DNA of 41,170 nt from a virus. A program made the translations under genes and the position numbers. The DNA lies in the IMG/VR virus record IMGVR_UViG_3300032087_005553, positions 1 through 41,170 of that record, one strand, 5' to 3'. Of this stretch, positions 1 through 8,600 are shown piece by piece. Under the pieces are notes generated by a model, which made no database searches, was not told the DNA's origin, and saw only the letters and a program-made list of their open reading frames with translations. The number at the start of each line of letters is the position of its first letter. Within the stretch, counting starts at the first letter, position 1.

Positions 1-327
1 GGAAGAACTGATGCCGGTGACGGAGTGTCCTTTTTTGACATGTTCGCCGACCAGTTGAGTTCACGGTTTAAGCAAGAAGCCGATGGAAGCTTGACTCCTC
101 TTGATGAGCAGGGAGACCCAATTCTTGACAGCGAAACAGGCAAAAGACTGACGCCCGAAGAATTCGTCAACAAGTTCAAAGCGCATCCTGTTTACGGCAC
201 TTTCTTTAAAGGAGTCAAGGGTTCGGGAGCTGGGATCGCTTACGGCGGAACTGATACGAACGGTTTGCCGATTGAGGATATTAGCGGATTATCTAGGGAT
301 GAGCTCTTCCTGAGAGCATTTGGTTAA
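1..327 (+). CDS. C-terminal part of a probable scaffold/prohead protein (cut by window edge)
   Basis: The frame is open to the left edge, so this is probably the C-terminal ~108 residues of a longer protein. A GTG at 25 could start a 100-residue form, but no ribosome binding site supports it. The visible part is acidic and polar, with helix-forming stretches (LTPEEFVNKFKAHPVYGTFF) and a glycine-rich turn, and no recognisable enzyme motif. It lies directly upstream of the major capsid gene with a terminator between them, which is the usual place of a scaffold or prohead protease. That position is the only reason for the call; the sequence itself is not diagnostic. Confidence 0.45.
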   Translation, partial: GRTDAGDGVSFFDMFADQLSSRFKQEADGSLTPLDEQGDPILDSETGKRLTPEEFVNKFKAHPVYGTFFKGVKGSGAGIAYGGTDTNGLPIEDISGLSRDELFLRAFG

Positions 328-331
328 GCAG

Positions 332-356
332 AAGCCCCGAAAGGGGCTTTCTCTTT
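332..356 (+). terminator. Rho-independent terminator after the scaffold-like gene
   Basis: AAGCCCC (332-338), loop GAAA, GGGGCTT (343-349), followed by a T-rich tail (TCTCTTT). It begins 4 bases after the stop codon and separates this transcript from the capsid gene, which therefore probably has its own promoter in 357-511. Confidence 0.85.
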
Positions 357-368
357 GGGAAGAATAGA

Positions 369-461
369 AATTCGGAATTATATGTTAGATAGCACCCGGT
401 TATGACTGACCGTGACGGTTGGGCTGGCAGGGTGTTCCGAAATTAAGGGTGTGATGCCCTT
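369..461 (+). promoter_or_regulatory. Structured 5' leader of the capsid gene
   Basis: Between the upstream terminator and the capsid gene the sequence can fold into nested helices: TTCGGAA (371-377) with TTCCGAA (435-441), CACCC (393-397) with GGGTG (430-434), and an inner hairpin ACCG/CGGT (409-412/416-419). A separate hairpin AAGGG/CCCTT (445-449/457-461) follows. The stems nest correctly in one RNA strand and stop before the capsid RBS (AAGGAGAG, 497-504). It could be a stabilising leader, a translational control element or a small RNA. I recognise no named riboswitch. Confidence 0.55.
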
Positions 462-511
462 GGTTACGATTCACCTCTACCACCTCATTCCACAAAAGGA
501 GAGACAAAACC

Positions 512-1414
512 ATGGGACTTAGTTTATCAGAAGCTAAAAAGCACGCTTCTAACCCTCAGGAATTAGCAATTGTTTCCGAGCTGAGTGCTGGCCCGCTGCT
601 GTCGGTCCTGCCCTTCCGCGAGATCCAGGGCAACGGCCTGTTCTGGAAGCGTGAAGAGAGCCTCGGTGACGTTGGTTTCAGAAACTACAACGCTAACTAC
701 TCCGAGAGCTACGCAGAAGTTAGTCAGCAGTCTGAGAGCCTGCGTCTGTTTGGCGGTGATATCAAAATTGACCGTGCCATTCTCGACCTCGAGGGCAGCG
801 AGTCCCGCGCTTATCAGGTGCAGTCCAAGACCCGCGCTATGCGTCTGTCCTGGGAGAGCCTGTTCATCAACGGCGACAGCAACGCTTCCCCTGCTGAGTT
901 TGACGGCCTGGCTGCTCGCCTCCCTGCTGGTGACTATGCCACCAACTCTCAGGTGATCCGTAACGGCAATGCCGCTGCTGCCCTGGACCTCAACGCTCTT
1001 GACGAAGCTATCGACGCTGTTGATGCACAAGGCGGCACCAAGTATCTGGTGATGTCCAAGTCTGCTCGTCGTCATCTGACCAAGCAAGCTCGCGCCTCTG
1101 CTCAGATTGAAATCGCTCGTAGCGAGTTCGGTTATCAGCAGATGGTCTATGCAGGCCTGCCTGTGATCGAACTGGATCGCGACCACCAGAACGCTGCCAT
1201 TCTCGATGGCACTCCTGCTGACCAGTCCATCTACGTCTGCACCTTCGGCAGCGACCTGCTGACCGGCATTCAGAACGGCGGCGTCCAGGTTCGTGACCTC
1301 GGCGAATCCACCGCTTCCCCTCAGGTGATCATCAGAGTCGAGTGGTATTGCGGCCTGGCTATGGTTAATGGCCGTAGCGCAGCTCGCCTGACCAACGTCG
1401 ACGCTACCGCTTGA
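512..1414 (+). CDS. Major capsid protein (HK97-fold type)
   Basis: A 300-residue protein that I recognise as a phage major capsid protein of the HK97-like superfamily without a long N-terminal delta domain. The N-terminus (LSLSEAKKHASNPQELAIVSEL) is followed by an E-loop-like segment (REIQGNGLFWKREES, about 37-51), a helical spine-like region about 88-120, and a C-terminal strand-rich part with typical capsid phrases (VEWYCGLAMVNGRSAARLTNV). It has the clearest Shine-Dalgarno site in the window (AAGGAGAG, 8 bases before ATG). Codon use is richer in CTG, GGC and CGT than its neighbours, as expected for the most highly expressed phage gene. Strong terminators flank it on both sides, so it appears to be a single-gene transcript. 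Confidence 0.9.
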   Translation: MGLSLSEAKKHASNPQELAIVSELSAGPLLSVLPFREIQGNGLFWKREESLGDVGFRNYNANYSESYAEVSQQSESLRLFGGDIKIDRAILDLEGSESRAYQVQSKTRAMRLSWESLFINGDSNASPAEFDGLAARLPAGDYATNSQVIRNGNAAAALDLNALDEAIDAVDAQGGTKYLVMSKSARRHLTKQARASAQIEIARSEFGYQQMVYAGLPVIELDRDHQNAAILDGTPADQSIYVCTFGSDLLTGIQNGGVQVRDLGESTASPQVIIRVEWYCGLAMVNGRSAARLTNVDATA

Positions 1415-1435
1415 TATAATTAAGTGTGTGAGGAG

Positions 1436-1460
1436 AGAGGGCTTCGGCCCTCTTTTTTTT
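1436..1460 (+). terminator. Strong rho-independent terminator after the capsid gene
   Basis: AGAGGGC (1436-1442), tetraloop TTCG, GCCCTCT (1447-1453), then a run of eight T. A UUCG-closed stem with a long U-tract is a strong intrinsic terminator and should stop transcription just after the capsid gene. Confidence 0.93.
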
Positions 1461-1489
1461 GTCTGTTTTTATTAGGTAAAATATTTTAG

Positions 1490-1523
1490 GACTTTCGTTG
1501 CACGTTGCTGAAGCACGAAGGTC
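1490..1523 (+). promoter_or_regulatory. Hairpin leader of the next head-region gene
   Basis: GACTTTCGT (1490-1498) pairs with ACGAAGGTC (1515-1523) with one G-T wobble, and the loop side can add a GC pair. It follows an AT-rich promoter-like stretch (GTAAAATATTTTA, about 1475-1487) and ends 21 bases before the ATG at 1545, which lacks a Shine-Dalgarno site. There is no T-run after it, so it is a 5' UTR hairpin rather than a terminator. Confidence 0.45.
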
Positions 1524-1544
1524 GGTAATCTTGTTTTTGTAATC

Positions 1545-1895
1545 ATGGCACGTCGTTCTACTGGTATCTTCCCTAGAGAGAAGTTTGATCTCGACGCAAA
1601 CCTCGAGGTCACTACAACTGACACTGCTTGCAATGTCACCCTGGCTCACATCAAGACCATCCGCGTTATCGTTATCGGCGCTGCCGTGACTGGCGATGCA
1701 ACTCTGACCGCCAACATTGGTGGCCAAGACGTGGTGTTTGGAGTCAACGACTTCGACAAGAGTGGCGTTGGTATTGCTCACCTGCGCGGTGCTCTTTGCG
1801 ACGCTGACAACCTGGTCAGCTATACCCTTGCTCAAGGCACTGGCTCAATCACCGTGTCCAAGGTGTTCCTGGACATGGTCGAAAACGTCGGCTGA
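1545..1895 (+). CDS. Possible head decoration protein
   Basis: A 116-residue protein, mostly beta-strand-like by sequence (alternating hydrophobic residues such as TIRVIVIGAAVTGDATLTA and SYTLAQGTGSITVSKVFLDM), with no enzyme motif. GC-rich codons like those of the capsid gene suggest high expression. It sits between the capsid gene and the fibres as its own transcription unit, with a terminator before and after it. A small, highly expressed beta protein next to the capsid gene fits a decoration or cement protein; this is inference from position and composition, and I do not recognise the family. No clear ribosome binding site precedes the ATG. Confidence 0.6.
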   Translation: MARRSTGIFPREKFDLDANLEVTTTDTACNVTLAHIKTIRVIVIGAAVTGDATLTANIGGQDVVFGVNDFDKSGVGIAHLRGALCDADNLVSYTLAQGTGSITVSKVFLDMVENVG

Positions 1896-1915
1896 TTAAA
1901 GGCCAACGGAATAAT

Positions 1916-1938
1916 AAGGGTGCTTAGCACCCTTTTTT
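1916..1938 (+). terminator. Rho-independent terminator abutting the next start codon
   Basis: AAGGGTGC (1916-1923), loop TTA, GCACCCTT (1927-1934), then a T-run to 1938. The ATG of the next gene is at 1942, only three bases after the T-run, so any message entering that gene must read through this hairpin or start inside it. Confidence 0.9.
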
Positions 1939-1941
1939 ATT

Positions 1942-2214
1942 ATGCATTTACCTAAACTTCCAACCGTATTCATCAAAGACGGGAAGGAGCGCAACGCTTA
2001 CCACACTGTTGAAGCTAGAGAATTGCTGGCTGACGGATGGGAAGAAAAGCGCACGGAAATGCCTAAGGCAAAGCCTGTTGCTCGCACCCAAAAGAAAGCG
2101 GAAACTCCTAAAAAGGAAACCGTTAAGAAGGAAGCTCCTAAGGCTGAGCCTAAGAAGGAAGAGTCTAAGCCTAAGACCCAAGCCTTCAGACCTTTCAACC
2201 CTGAGTCCAAGTGA
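1942..2214 (+). CDS. Small head-region protein with a Lys/Glu/Pro-rich tail
   Basis: A 90-residue protein in two parts. Residues 1-38 look folded (LPKLPTVFIKDGKERNAYHTVEARELLADGWEEK), a pattern like the short lipoyl-like or SH3-like modules of phage head proteins that end in 'LLADGWEE'. Residues 42-90 are a charged, low-complexity tail of Lys, Glu, Pro and Ala that is probably disordered. It starts just after a terminator without a Shine-Dalgarno site and its stop overlaps the next start (TGATG). I cannot assign a function. Confidence 0.7.
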   Translation: MHLPKLPTVFIKDGKERNAYHTVEARELLADGWEEKRTEMPKAKPVARTQKKAETPKKETVKKEAPKAEPKKEESKPKTQAFRPFNPESK

Positions 2215-2396
2215 TGCAAGAGCCCGAGTACTTAGTTGGTCCTAGGTTTATCGATGGCGTCAACATTGATGCCGGGATTGTTGCAGCGCAACCAAAGGTA
2301 CAAAGGCGGCAAATCACTGATCCTGTTAATGATGGGAGTCTAGGAGAACCTGCCTATGCTCCCGGCTCGAAAAACAAAGACGGATCCCCTTTCTGA
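2214..2396 (+). CDS. Small protein of unknown function
   Basis: About 60 residues, starting at the ATG that overlaps the stop of the previous gene (TGATG), so translation is probably coupled. It is soluble and proline-rich, with sequence such as YLVGPRFIDGVNIDAGIVAAQP and an ending of GSKNKDGSPF. No family is recognised. The tight overlap and the matching direction of neighbouring small genes support it as real. Confidence 0.6.
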   Translation: MQEPEYLVGPRFIDGVNIDAGIVAAQPKVQRRQITDPVNDGSLGEPAYAPGSKNKDGSPF

Positions 2397-2404
2397 GGTT
2401 ACTA

Positions 2405-2551
2405 ATGTCAATGCCTTTATCGACTGCTAAGCAATTATCTTCCTCGAAGGGGAAAGGTAAGGTTATCAGCGAGTATTCTGACAAGTCCTCTAAGGGCAAG
2501 AAAAAATACAACGGCGCCTCTAATAGATTAACCCGCAAACCCAAAAAGTAA
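2405..2551 (+). CDS. Very small basic protein
   Basis: A 48-residue frame starting MSMPLSTAKQLSSSKGKGK and ending RLTRKPKK, lying 8 bases after the previous stop and one base before the next ATG. It is rich in Lys, Ser and Gly and probably disordered, like the basic protein that follows. Neat packing between two genes is the main evidence. Nucleic-acid binding or packaging in the head is possible but unproven. Confidence 0.5.
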   Translation: MSMPLSTAKQLSSSKGKGKVISEYSDKSSKGKKKYNGASNRLTRKPKK

Positions 2552-2552
2552 A

Positions 2553-2849
2553 ATGGCACAAAAAAAGAGGTCCACTGCCGATTTTTACAAGAAAAATCCA
2601 GAAGCTTATAAAAAGAAGCTTGCATACGATAAAAAAAGAAATGCAAGCCCAGAGAAGAAAAAATATCGCGCCGAATTAGCAAGAGAAAGACGCGCTCGCG
2701 GAATCATGGGCAAAGGCGGGAAAGACGTCAGCCATACCTCTGGCGGCGGTTTTAAGCTCGAAGATCCAAAGAAAAACAGAGCAAGAAACGGCCACGGGAA
2801 GAACGCAAGACTCGCTCCAGGAAAGGGAACTCGGAAGTCAAAAAAATAA
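2553..2849 (+). CDS. Highly basic small protein conserved in cyanophages
   Basis: A 98-residue protein with about one third Lys/Arg. The N-terminal half has a repeating helix pattern (DFYKKNPEAYKKKLAYDKK, then SPEKKKYRAELARERR) and the C-terminus is Gly/Arg/Lys-rich (DVSHTSGGGFKLEDPKKN, ARLAPGKG). I recall similar proteins ('FYKxNPEAxKKKxxYDKxxN', 'DVSHT') in T4-like cyanophages and other environmental phages, where they are unannotated. The composition suggests nucleic-acid binding. There is no Shine-Dalgarno site; the ATG lies one base after the preceding small gene. Confidence 0.75.
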   Translation: MAQKKRSTADFYKKNPEAYKKKLAYDKKRNASPEKKKYRAELARERRARGIMGKGGKDVSHTSGGGFKLEDPKKNRARNGHGKNARLAPGKGTRKSKK

Positions 2850-2884
2850 AAGTAGCGGAATACTAGTTCATCGCCGGAGCATAA

Positions 2885-4411
2885 ATGCCAGTTCCCTCTA
2901 ATCGTGCTGTAATTCAGATTGCAAGAGGTGACTATGCAAACCTGCTTGCTGCTCAAGCCGATTTTGAAGAAGGCGAACTTTCGTATGCTAAAGACGAGAA
3001 CCTACTTTATATTAAAGAGAACGGTGTCCTAACCAGGCTCGAGTATGTAACTACCGCAGACCTCGCGGCAGCCGTCACGGCATCGATTGCACTTGAGATT
3101 CAAGGCGGCGACGGCATTGATGCGGTCTACGACCCTAATTTCCAGCCCGCTGGCAGGACTACTGTCTCCCTGGATCAGGCTTTCGTTAAGAACCTGACAG
3201 GCGTAAGCGACACAAAGAATCCTCACGGCTTAGTCGACAAGACTCTGACGGTTATTGCGTACCGGCCAACTGAGCAGGAGTTTTGGTTTTATCCGACCGG
3301 AAGCGATGCATCTTTCTGGTCGCAAGGTACTAAATTTACTTTCAGTACCTACAAGTCTGTAGCTGAGCCGACATCATCCGGCCTCTACTATCTGTATTTA
3401 GATACCAACGGTGACCTGCAGATAAAGACAACTAAATTTGACTACAAGGCTGACGTTCCAATCTGTCAGTTCTATTGGAATCAAACTCAGGGTTCTCCGA
3501 CGTTGCTGGTTGACAGACGTCATGGCGCGTCCATGGATTGGTCGACGCTTGAGTACTTAGACTCTTCTTTAAATCCTGTCGTAAAGAGTGGCTTTGCTAT
3601 TAGCGGAATTGCTGTTGCGCCTGATGGAACATCTGATGATCATGCGAAGTTCCAGTTAGCAGATGGCACAACTCTTTTCCACGATGTCAAGATTGAGGTA
3701 GAGCACAACGCATCTCCTGCCTCAAATGTTGCCTCAAACGAATTTCAACAAGTTCTCCAACCGGCAGCTCAGATCCCAGTCTTATACCTCGATGGTACAG
3801 AATGGAACCTGGCGACTTCTACGGACTACGCTCTCTCGTTAGATACCGGTGTACCTGTATACAATACGTATACAGCAAGTTGGGGTACGAGCCAAGTATC
3901 AGATGATCACTACTTTGTTTCGTACATTGTTTCCACAGGAAACACTGAGTATCCAATCGTTGCAGTGATGGGGCAGGATCAGTACAGTACTGCCGCTCAA
4001 GCTGAAGGAGAAAGACTGTCTGATTTAGATCTTGGAGATTTAGCCAATGTTCCCCTGAAAACATTATACAAAATAATCTACAAGTACGACGCTTCTTATA
4101 CTAATGCAGTAAAAAGTGTTATTGACTCTTATCAGGATTTAAGAGCAGAAGGAGGTCTTGGTGGAGCCATTACTGACCATGGAAGGTTGAATGGTTTGAC
4201 TGATGATGATCACCTCCAGTACATGCACGTCAGCATTAACAGAACGATTACAGCTAGTCATGAAATACAAGGGACTTTAAGTGTTACAAACTCGACGACA
4301 AGCACGACGGCTGCAACAGGAGCTATGACTGTTACAGGTGGAGTCGGAGTCCAGGGAAACCTTAGTGTTGGCGGCGATGTTAATGCAGTTTTAGACGGGG
4401 GAAATTTTTGA
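2885..4411 (+). CDS. Tail fibre protein 1
   Basis: A 508-residue fibre protein. Residues 8-52 (IQIARGDYANLL, FEEGELSYAKDENLLYI) form an N-terminal domain like those that anchor fibres such as the Mtd/tail-fibre family. Residues about 60-400 form a beta-rich region that is paralogous to residues about 70-390 of the large fibre at 5614 (shared phrases SSLYYLYxD, HGxxxDW, EYL, QIPVLYxxGxxW, SVMGQ). It ends with a DHGxLNGLxDDDHxQY motif and a short trimer-like stretch (AMTVTGGVGVQGNLSVGGD), closing on DGGNF. Hairpins and promoters are weak upstream; a possible -10-like TACTAG lies about 25 bases before the ATG. Confidence 0.85.
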   Translation: MPVPSNRAVIQIARGDYANLLAAQADFEEGELSYAKDENLLYIKENGVLTRLEYVTTADLAAAVTASIALEIQGGDGIDAVYDPNFQPAGRTTVSLDQAFVKNLTGVSDTKNPHGLVDKTLTVIAYRPTEQEFWFYPTGSDASFWSQGTKFTFSTYKSVAEPTSSGLYYLYLDTNGDLQIKTTKFDYKADVPICQFYWNQTQGSPTLLVDRRHGASMDWSTLEYLDSSLNPVVKSGFAISGIAVAPDGTSDDHAKFQLADGTTLFHDVKIEVEHNASPASNVASNEFQQVLQPAAQIPVLYLDGTEWNLATSTDYALSLDTGVPVYNTYTASWGTSQVSDDHYFVSYIVSTGNTEYPIVAVMGQDQYSTAAQAEGERLSDLDLGDLANVPLKTLYKIIYKYDASYTNAVKSVIDSYQDLRAEGGLGGAITDHGRLNGLTDDDHLQYMHVSINRTITASHEIQGTLSVTNSTTSTTAATGAMTVTGGVGVQGNLSVGGDVNAVLDGGNF

Positions 4412-4422
4412 ATTTGGAATGA

Positions 4423-4428
4423 TATAAT
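4423..4428 (+). promoter_or_regulatory. -10-like box (TATAAT) before fibre gene 2
   Basis: A perfect TATAAT followed by GACGAGAAC, 18 bases before the ATG at 4447. No good -35 is seen at 16-18 bp. The same arrangement recurs at 10138 (TACAAT, then ATGACGAAAAC) and weakly at 5592 (TATAAC), and TATAATGAC also precedes the tRNA genes at 33932. A -10-only promoter used by an alternative sigma factor is a reasonable reading. Confidence 0.5.
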
Positions 4429-4446
4429 GACGAGAACCTGACTTGA

Positions 4447-5589
4447 ATGGCCAGCGCAATTAGGATAAAAAGAAGAGATGCGTCTGGCGGATCTGGTGCT
4501 CCTACAAGTCTCCTTCAAGGGGAATTAGCGTTTAATGAAGCCAGTAAAATTCTTTACTATGGCTTTGGTTCAGGTGCAACTGCAGCGGTTATTTCGATCG
4601 GCGGAGAGGGAGCATATTTTTCAAAAAGCATTGCCCAATCGCCAAATACGGTTCTTGCTGGTCCAGCGGCAACGCCTTCAGCAGCCCCAACATTTAGATC
4701 GTTAGTTGCTGATGATATTCCAAATATCTTAGCGGCAAAGATTACCGATTTTGATACTCAGGTTCAGACAAATACAATTGATTCATTGGCCGCCGCTACG
4801 GCGCCGATTGATGCTGGTAGTCAGTTAATCAATAATGTTGCTACACCTCTAGCTGGAACGGACGCCGCGAACAAGGCTTACGTCGATGCCGCAAGAACTG
4901 GTCTTGATGTTAAAGAAAGCGTCAGAGCTGCAACTACAGGTAATATTACTTTAAGTGGTACTCAGGCAATTGATGGTGTCACCTTAGCCGCTGGCGAAAG
5001 AGTTTTAGTCAAAGATCAGAACACCCCTCACGAAAACGGTATCTATGTCGTTGCATCAGGGGCTTGGAGCAGGTCCGACGATGCGGACACGAGCGATAAG
5101 GTAACCCCAGGCATGTTTACCTTCGTGGAGGAAGGTACTAGTTATGACAATACTGGATGGGTACTGGCCAACAATGCAACCGTAACGCTTAATACTACGG
5201 GTTTATCGTTTGTACAGTTTTCTGGCGCAGGGGTGATCACCGCTGGTGCTGGTCTAACAAAGACGGGAAACACTCTTGATGTAGTTGGTACATCCGGCAG
5301 AATTTCTGTCGGTGCTAATAGTATTGATATTTCTTCTGGCTACGCTGGACAGACAAGTATTACGACGCTTGGTACAATCACGAGCGGTACGTGGAATGGA
5401 ACTGCGATCGACTTTGCTAGTGGCGGGACCGGGCTGACGACAGCTCCTCAGGGTTCTGTGTTAATTGCGAATGCCGCAGATACTTTAACGGCTCTCGATG
5501 GAGGAGGAAGCAACGATGGAATCCTTTCTTACAACGCTACCACCGATACAATCTCTTGGGAAACAGAAATAGACGGAGGATCCTTCTAG
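4447..5589 (+). CDS. Tail fibre protein 2
   Basis: A 380-residue fibre protein. The N-terminus (AIRIKRRDASGG, LLQGELAFNEASKILYYG) is paralogous to those of the fibres at 2885 and 5614. The middle has a segment found widely in phage fibres: PIDAGSQLINNVATPL followed by GTDAANKAYVDA and then ERVLVKDQ, NGIYVV. The C-terminal part (GGTGLTTAPQGSVLIANAADT, split here by a conserved Gly-rich turn, then LDGGG, GILSYNATTDTISWE) matches the end of the repeat region in the 1140-residue fibre. It ends IDGGSF, like the DGGNF of fibre 1. No Shine-Dalgarno site; ATGGC start. Confidence 0.85.
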   Translation: MASAIRIKRRDASGGSGAPTSLLQGELAFNEASKILYYGFGSGATAAVISIGGEGAYFSKSIAQSPNTVLAGPAATPSAAPTFRSLVADDIPNILAAKITDFDTQVQTNTIDSLAAATAPIDAGSQLINNVATPLAGTDAANKAYVDAARTGLDVKESVRAATTGNITLSGTQAIDGVTLAAGERVLVKDQNTPHENGIYVVASGAWSRSDDADTSDKVTPGMFTFVEEGTSYDNTGWVLANNATVTLNTTGLSFVQFSGAGVITAGAGLTKTGNTLDVVGTSGRISVGANSIDISSGYAGQTSITTLGTITSGTWNGTAIDFASGGTGLTTAPQGSVLIANAADTLTALDGGGSNDGILSYNATTDTISWETEIDGGSF

Positions 5590-5591
5590 AC

Positions 5592-5597
5592 TATAAC
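5592..5597 (+). promoter_or_regulatory. -10-like box (TATAAC) before fibre gene 3
   Basis: TATAAC followed by ATAGGCAGAACGAG, 16 bases before the ATG at 5614 and directly after the stop of fibre gene 2. It is the weakest of the three boxes in this block, and no -35 is evident. Confidence 0.35.
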
Positions 5598-5613
5598 ATA
5601 GGCAGAACGAGAA

Positions 5614-8600
5614 ATGGCTAACCAAATTAGGATCAAAAGAACTGGGACTGCATCTTCTAGTCCCACCACAAGTGATTTAACCACAGGCGAATTAGCTATT
5701 AATTACGCCGATGGTAAACTTTTTGCCTTGAAGGATGATGGCACACAAAGTGTTATCACCATTGGCGAAGATCTTGACGGTACTGGTTTTGCCGATCGCA
5801 TCAGAGATATTGTCGGAATTACCGATACGTTCGAGCCAACTGGCTTCCCAAATCGAACAGACACAACAATCTCGTTTAATAATACAAACAGAACTTTTAC
5901 AATCTCTCCAACTGGTTCAGAATTTTCTGTTTGGTGCAAAGGTAAAAAATACACAAAAACCTCGGCTCAATCCGTTCAGATTGGAACGGCTACTGGCCTT
6001 TACTACATTTACTTTGATAACACCGGCAACATCGGCCAGCAGACCAGTTACTTTGACTGGGAAAATCATGCGCCGACTGCCTATGTGTACTGGAACGCTA
6101 CAACTTCAACGGCGATCTATTTTGCAGATGAGCGTCATGGTGTAGCCCTCGATTGGGCGACTCATGAGTATTTACATCGCACCAGAGGTGCTGTAATTGC
6201 TAATGGTTTCAGTATTAGCAACTTTACGACTACTGGCGATGGTAGCGCTGATGCTCATGCGCAAATTGATATCAGCGGAGGCACGTTCTTCGATGAAGAC
6301 CTGCAGGTTGACATTGTAGACACGAATACTCCTACTGCAAATACTTGGCAGCAAGACCTTAGCGGCCCAGCGCAGATTCCCGTCCTATATATCAATGGTT
6401 CGGCATGGGAAATCACAACTGCAAATAACTTCCCTGTCAAGCAGGGTACGGCAAGACCTCAGTACAACCTTTTAAGTGGAAGCACTTGGTCTACTCCTGA
6501 TGTTAGCTCAGGCAAGTTTTTCAACTATTTTATTTGCGCTACTCATAACCTAAACTATCCTGTTGTCTCCGTGATGGGACAAGGAGAGTTTTCTAATATT
6601 GGTCAGGCTGAAGAAGAAGAGTTCACTGATTTAGCTCTGACGGGTTTCCCTTCAGTTGAATTTAGACCTCTTTACCGTTTAACTTTTAGTACTGATAATT
6701 ACACAAACACGCCAAACGCAGCGTTAGAATCTGTTTACGACATTAGGTGGCTTCAGACAGGCGGCATTGCAATGCCTGTCAACCAGGGAGGCACAAGTGA
6801 CCATGGCTTACTGAATGGCCTTGGTGACGACGACCATAGCCAATACCTGCATACGACGACAAGCCGCACTGGAGTTACCGCGAACCTGGGGACTTCCGGA
6901 ACAATCAGCACCACAAACGCCACAGCATCAACGTCTACAACCACCGGAGCCTTAACAGTTGCAGGCGGGGCTGGTATTGCTGGTAATGTCTACATCGGCG
7001 GCAGCCTCGATCTGGGCACTGCTCTTGGCGTAGGAGAAGGCGGAACAGGTCTTACCGGAACGCCCGCAAATGGTCAATTACTTATCGGCAATGGGTCCGG
7101 GTTCGCTTTAGCGACTTTAACGGAAGGCACCAACGTAACAATTACCGAGTCCGCTGGTGCAATCGAAATTGCATCTAATGACACTACTTATACGGCAGGC
7201 GATGGATTAGATCTTTCCGTCGGCAATGAGTTTAGCCTTGACTTGAAGGCGAACAGCGGTTTAGTTATTGACACTACGGAGTTATCGCTTGACCTGGGAG
7301 CAAGCGCCATTACCGGAACTCTTGCAATTGGGGACGGAGGAACAGGACAGTCAACGACACCTACTGACGGACAACTTCTGATTGGCAATACGTCAACAAG
7401 TGGATTTGATCTAACAACTCTTACCGCTGGCACCAATATAACTATTACCGAAGGCAATGGTACTATTACAATTTCTTCGGCGGACACTGACACGACTTAC
7501 ACTGCCGGAGATGGTCTCGACCTCTCTGTAGGTAATGAATTTAGCCTTGATTTAAAAGCCAACAGCGGCTTGGTGATTGATACCAGTGAACTATCAATTG
7601 ATTTAAGCGCTAGTGCGATCAGCGGAACTCTTGGCGTATCAGATGGCGGTACTGGTTTTAGTACTGCGGCAAAAGGTTCAGTTATCATTGCTAATACAGC
7701 GGATACATTATCTGCGTTAGATGGTGGAGGAGTAACAAGCGGCCTTCTCAAGTACGACCACAGCACTGATACGATTGCATGGGACGACGTTGCTAATTAC
7801 GTCGACAACGGCTTTACTCACACAAACATAAATAGTTCTCCGCATGACACAACTCCTTTAAGCCAACTGCAAGCCAAAGGGACTGACAGCCTCGGTAGTG
7901 CTGCGGCAAACGTAAGCTTTGTCTTAGAGCCAAAAGGCGACGGAGCTATTTACCGAAAGGACCCCGTTGCTGCTTTACTGCCTAAGGGAGGGATCGGTAG
8001 CACCTGCTGGCAGATGACACTCAATTCTGCGAGTGCCACTTTAGGCGCCACAGGCGCGTACTCAACCGTCAGCGGTGGACTCGGAAATCTTGTAAATGGA
8101 ACCTACGGAACCATCGCCGGAGGAAATACCAATACAGCCTATTCAGTCGCATTTGTGGGAGGGGGTCAAGTCAATGACGCGGGCGGAACTTGGTCTGCTA
8201 TTTGCGGTGGCTCCAACAATATTAGCGATGGAAGCCGATCATTTGTTGGAGGCGGAAATTCCAATGAAGTTACAAGTGCTGGAGCTTATTCAGTTTGTTG
8301 CGGTGGATCATCAAATTCTGTATCGAACGACTATTCGTATCTTGGAGGAGGAAGTTTAAACACTGTCTCAGGTCGCTTCTCAGTACTTTCAGGAGGGACC
8401 CAAAACACTGCTTCTAACAATCTGTCGACGGTTCTTGGCGGATCCGCTAACACTGCCTCAGGTATCTATTCTTTAGCCTGGGGTTACAGCACAACCGCTT
8501 CAGGTCGATTCTCCGTAAGTCTTGGCGACTCAAGCTCGAGTACTCACGACGGCGCCTTTGCTATCGGCAACCAAGCCACTTGCAATACTAAAGGCCAAAT

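Noticed and set aside
563-1186. A 207-residue minus-strand open frame through the capsid gene
   Set aside because: It is the reverse complement shadow of the capsid gene, which has strong protein features, RBS and terminators on the plus strand.
1415-1420. TATAAT just after the capsid stop as a promoter
   Set aside because: No -35 at the right distance, and a strong terminator starts 16 bases later, so a transcript from here would end at once.
1717-1899. Alternative 60-residue plus frame inside 1545-1895
   Set aside because: It is inside the better-supported 116-residue gene, has Cys/Arg/Ser composition typical of a frame shadow and no start signals.
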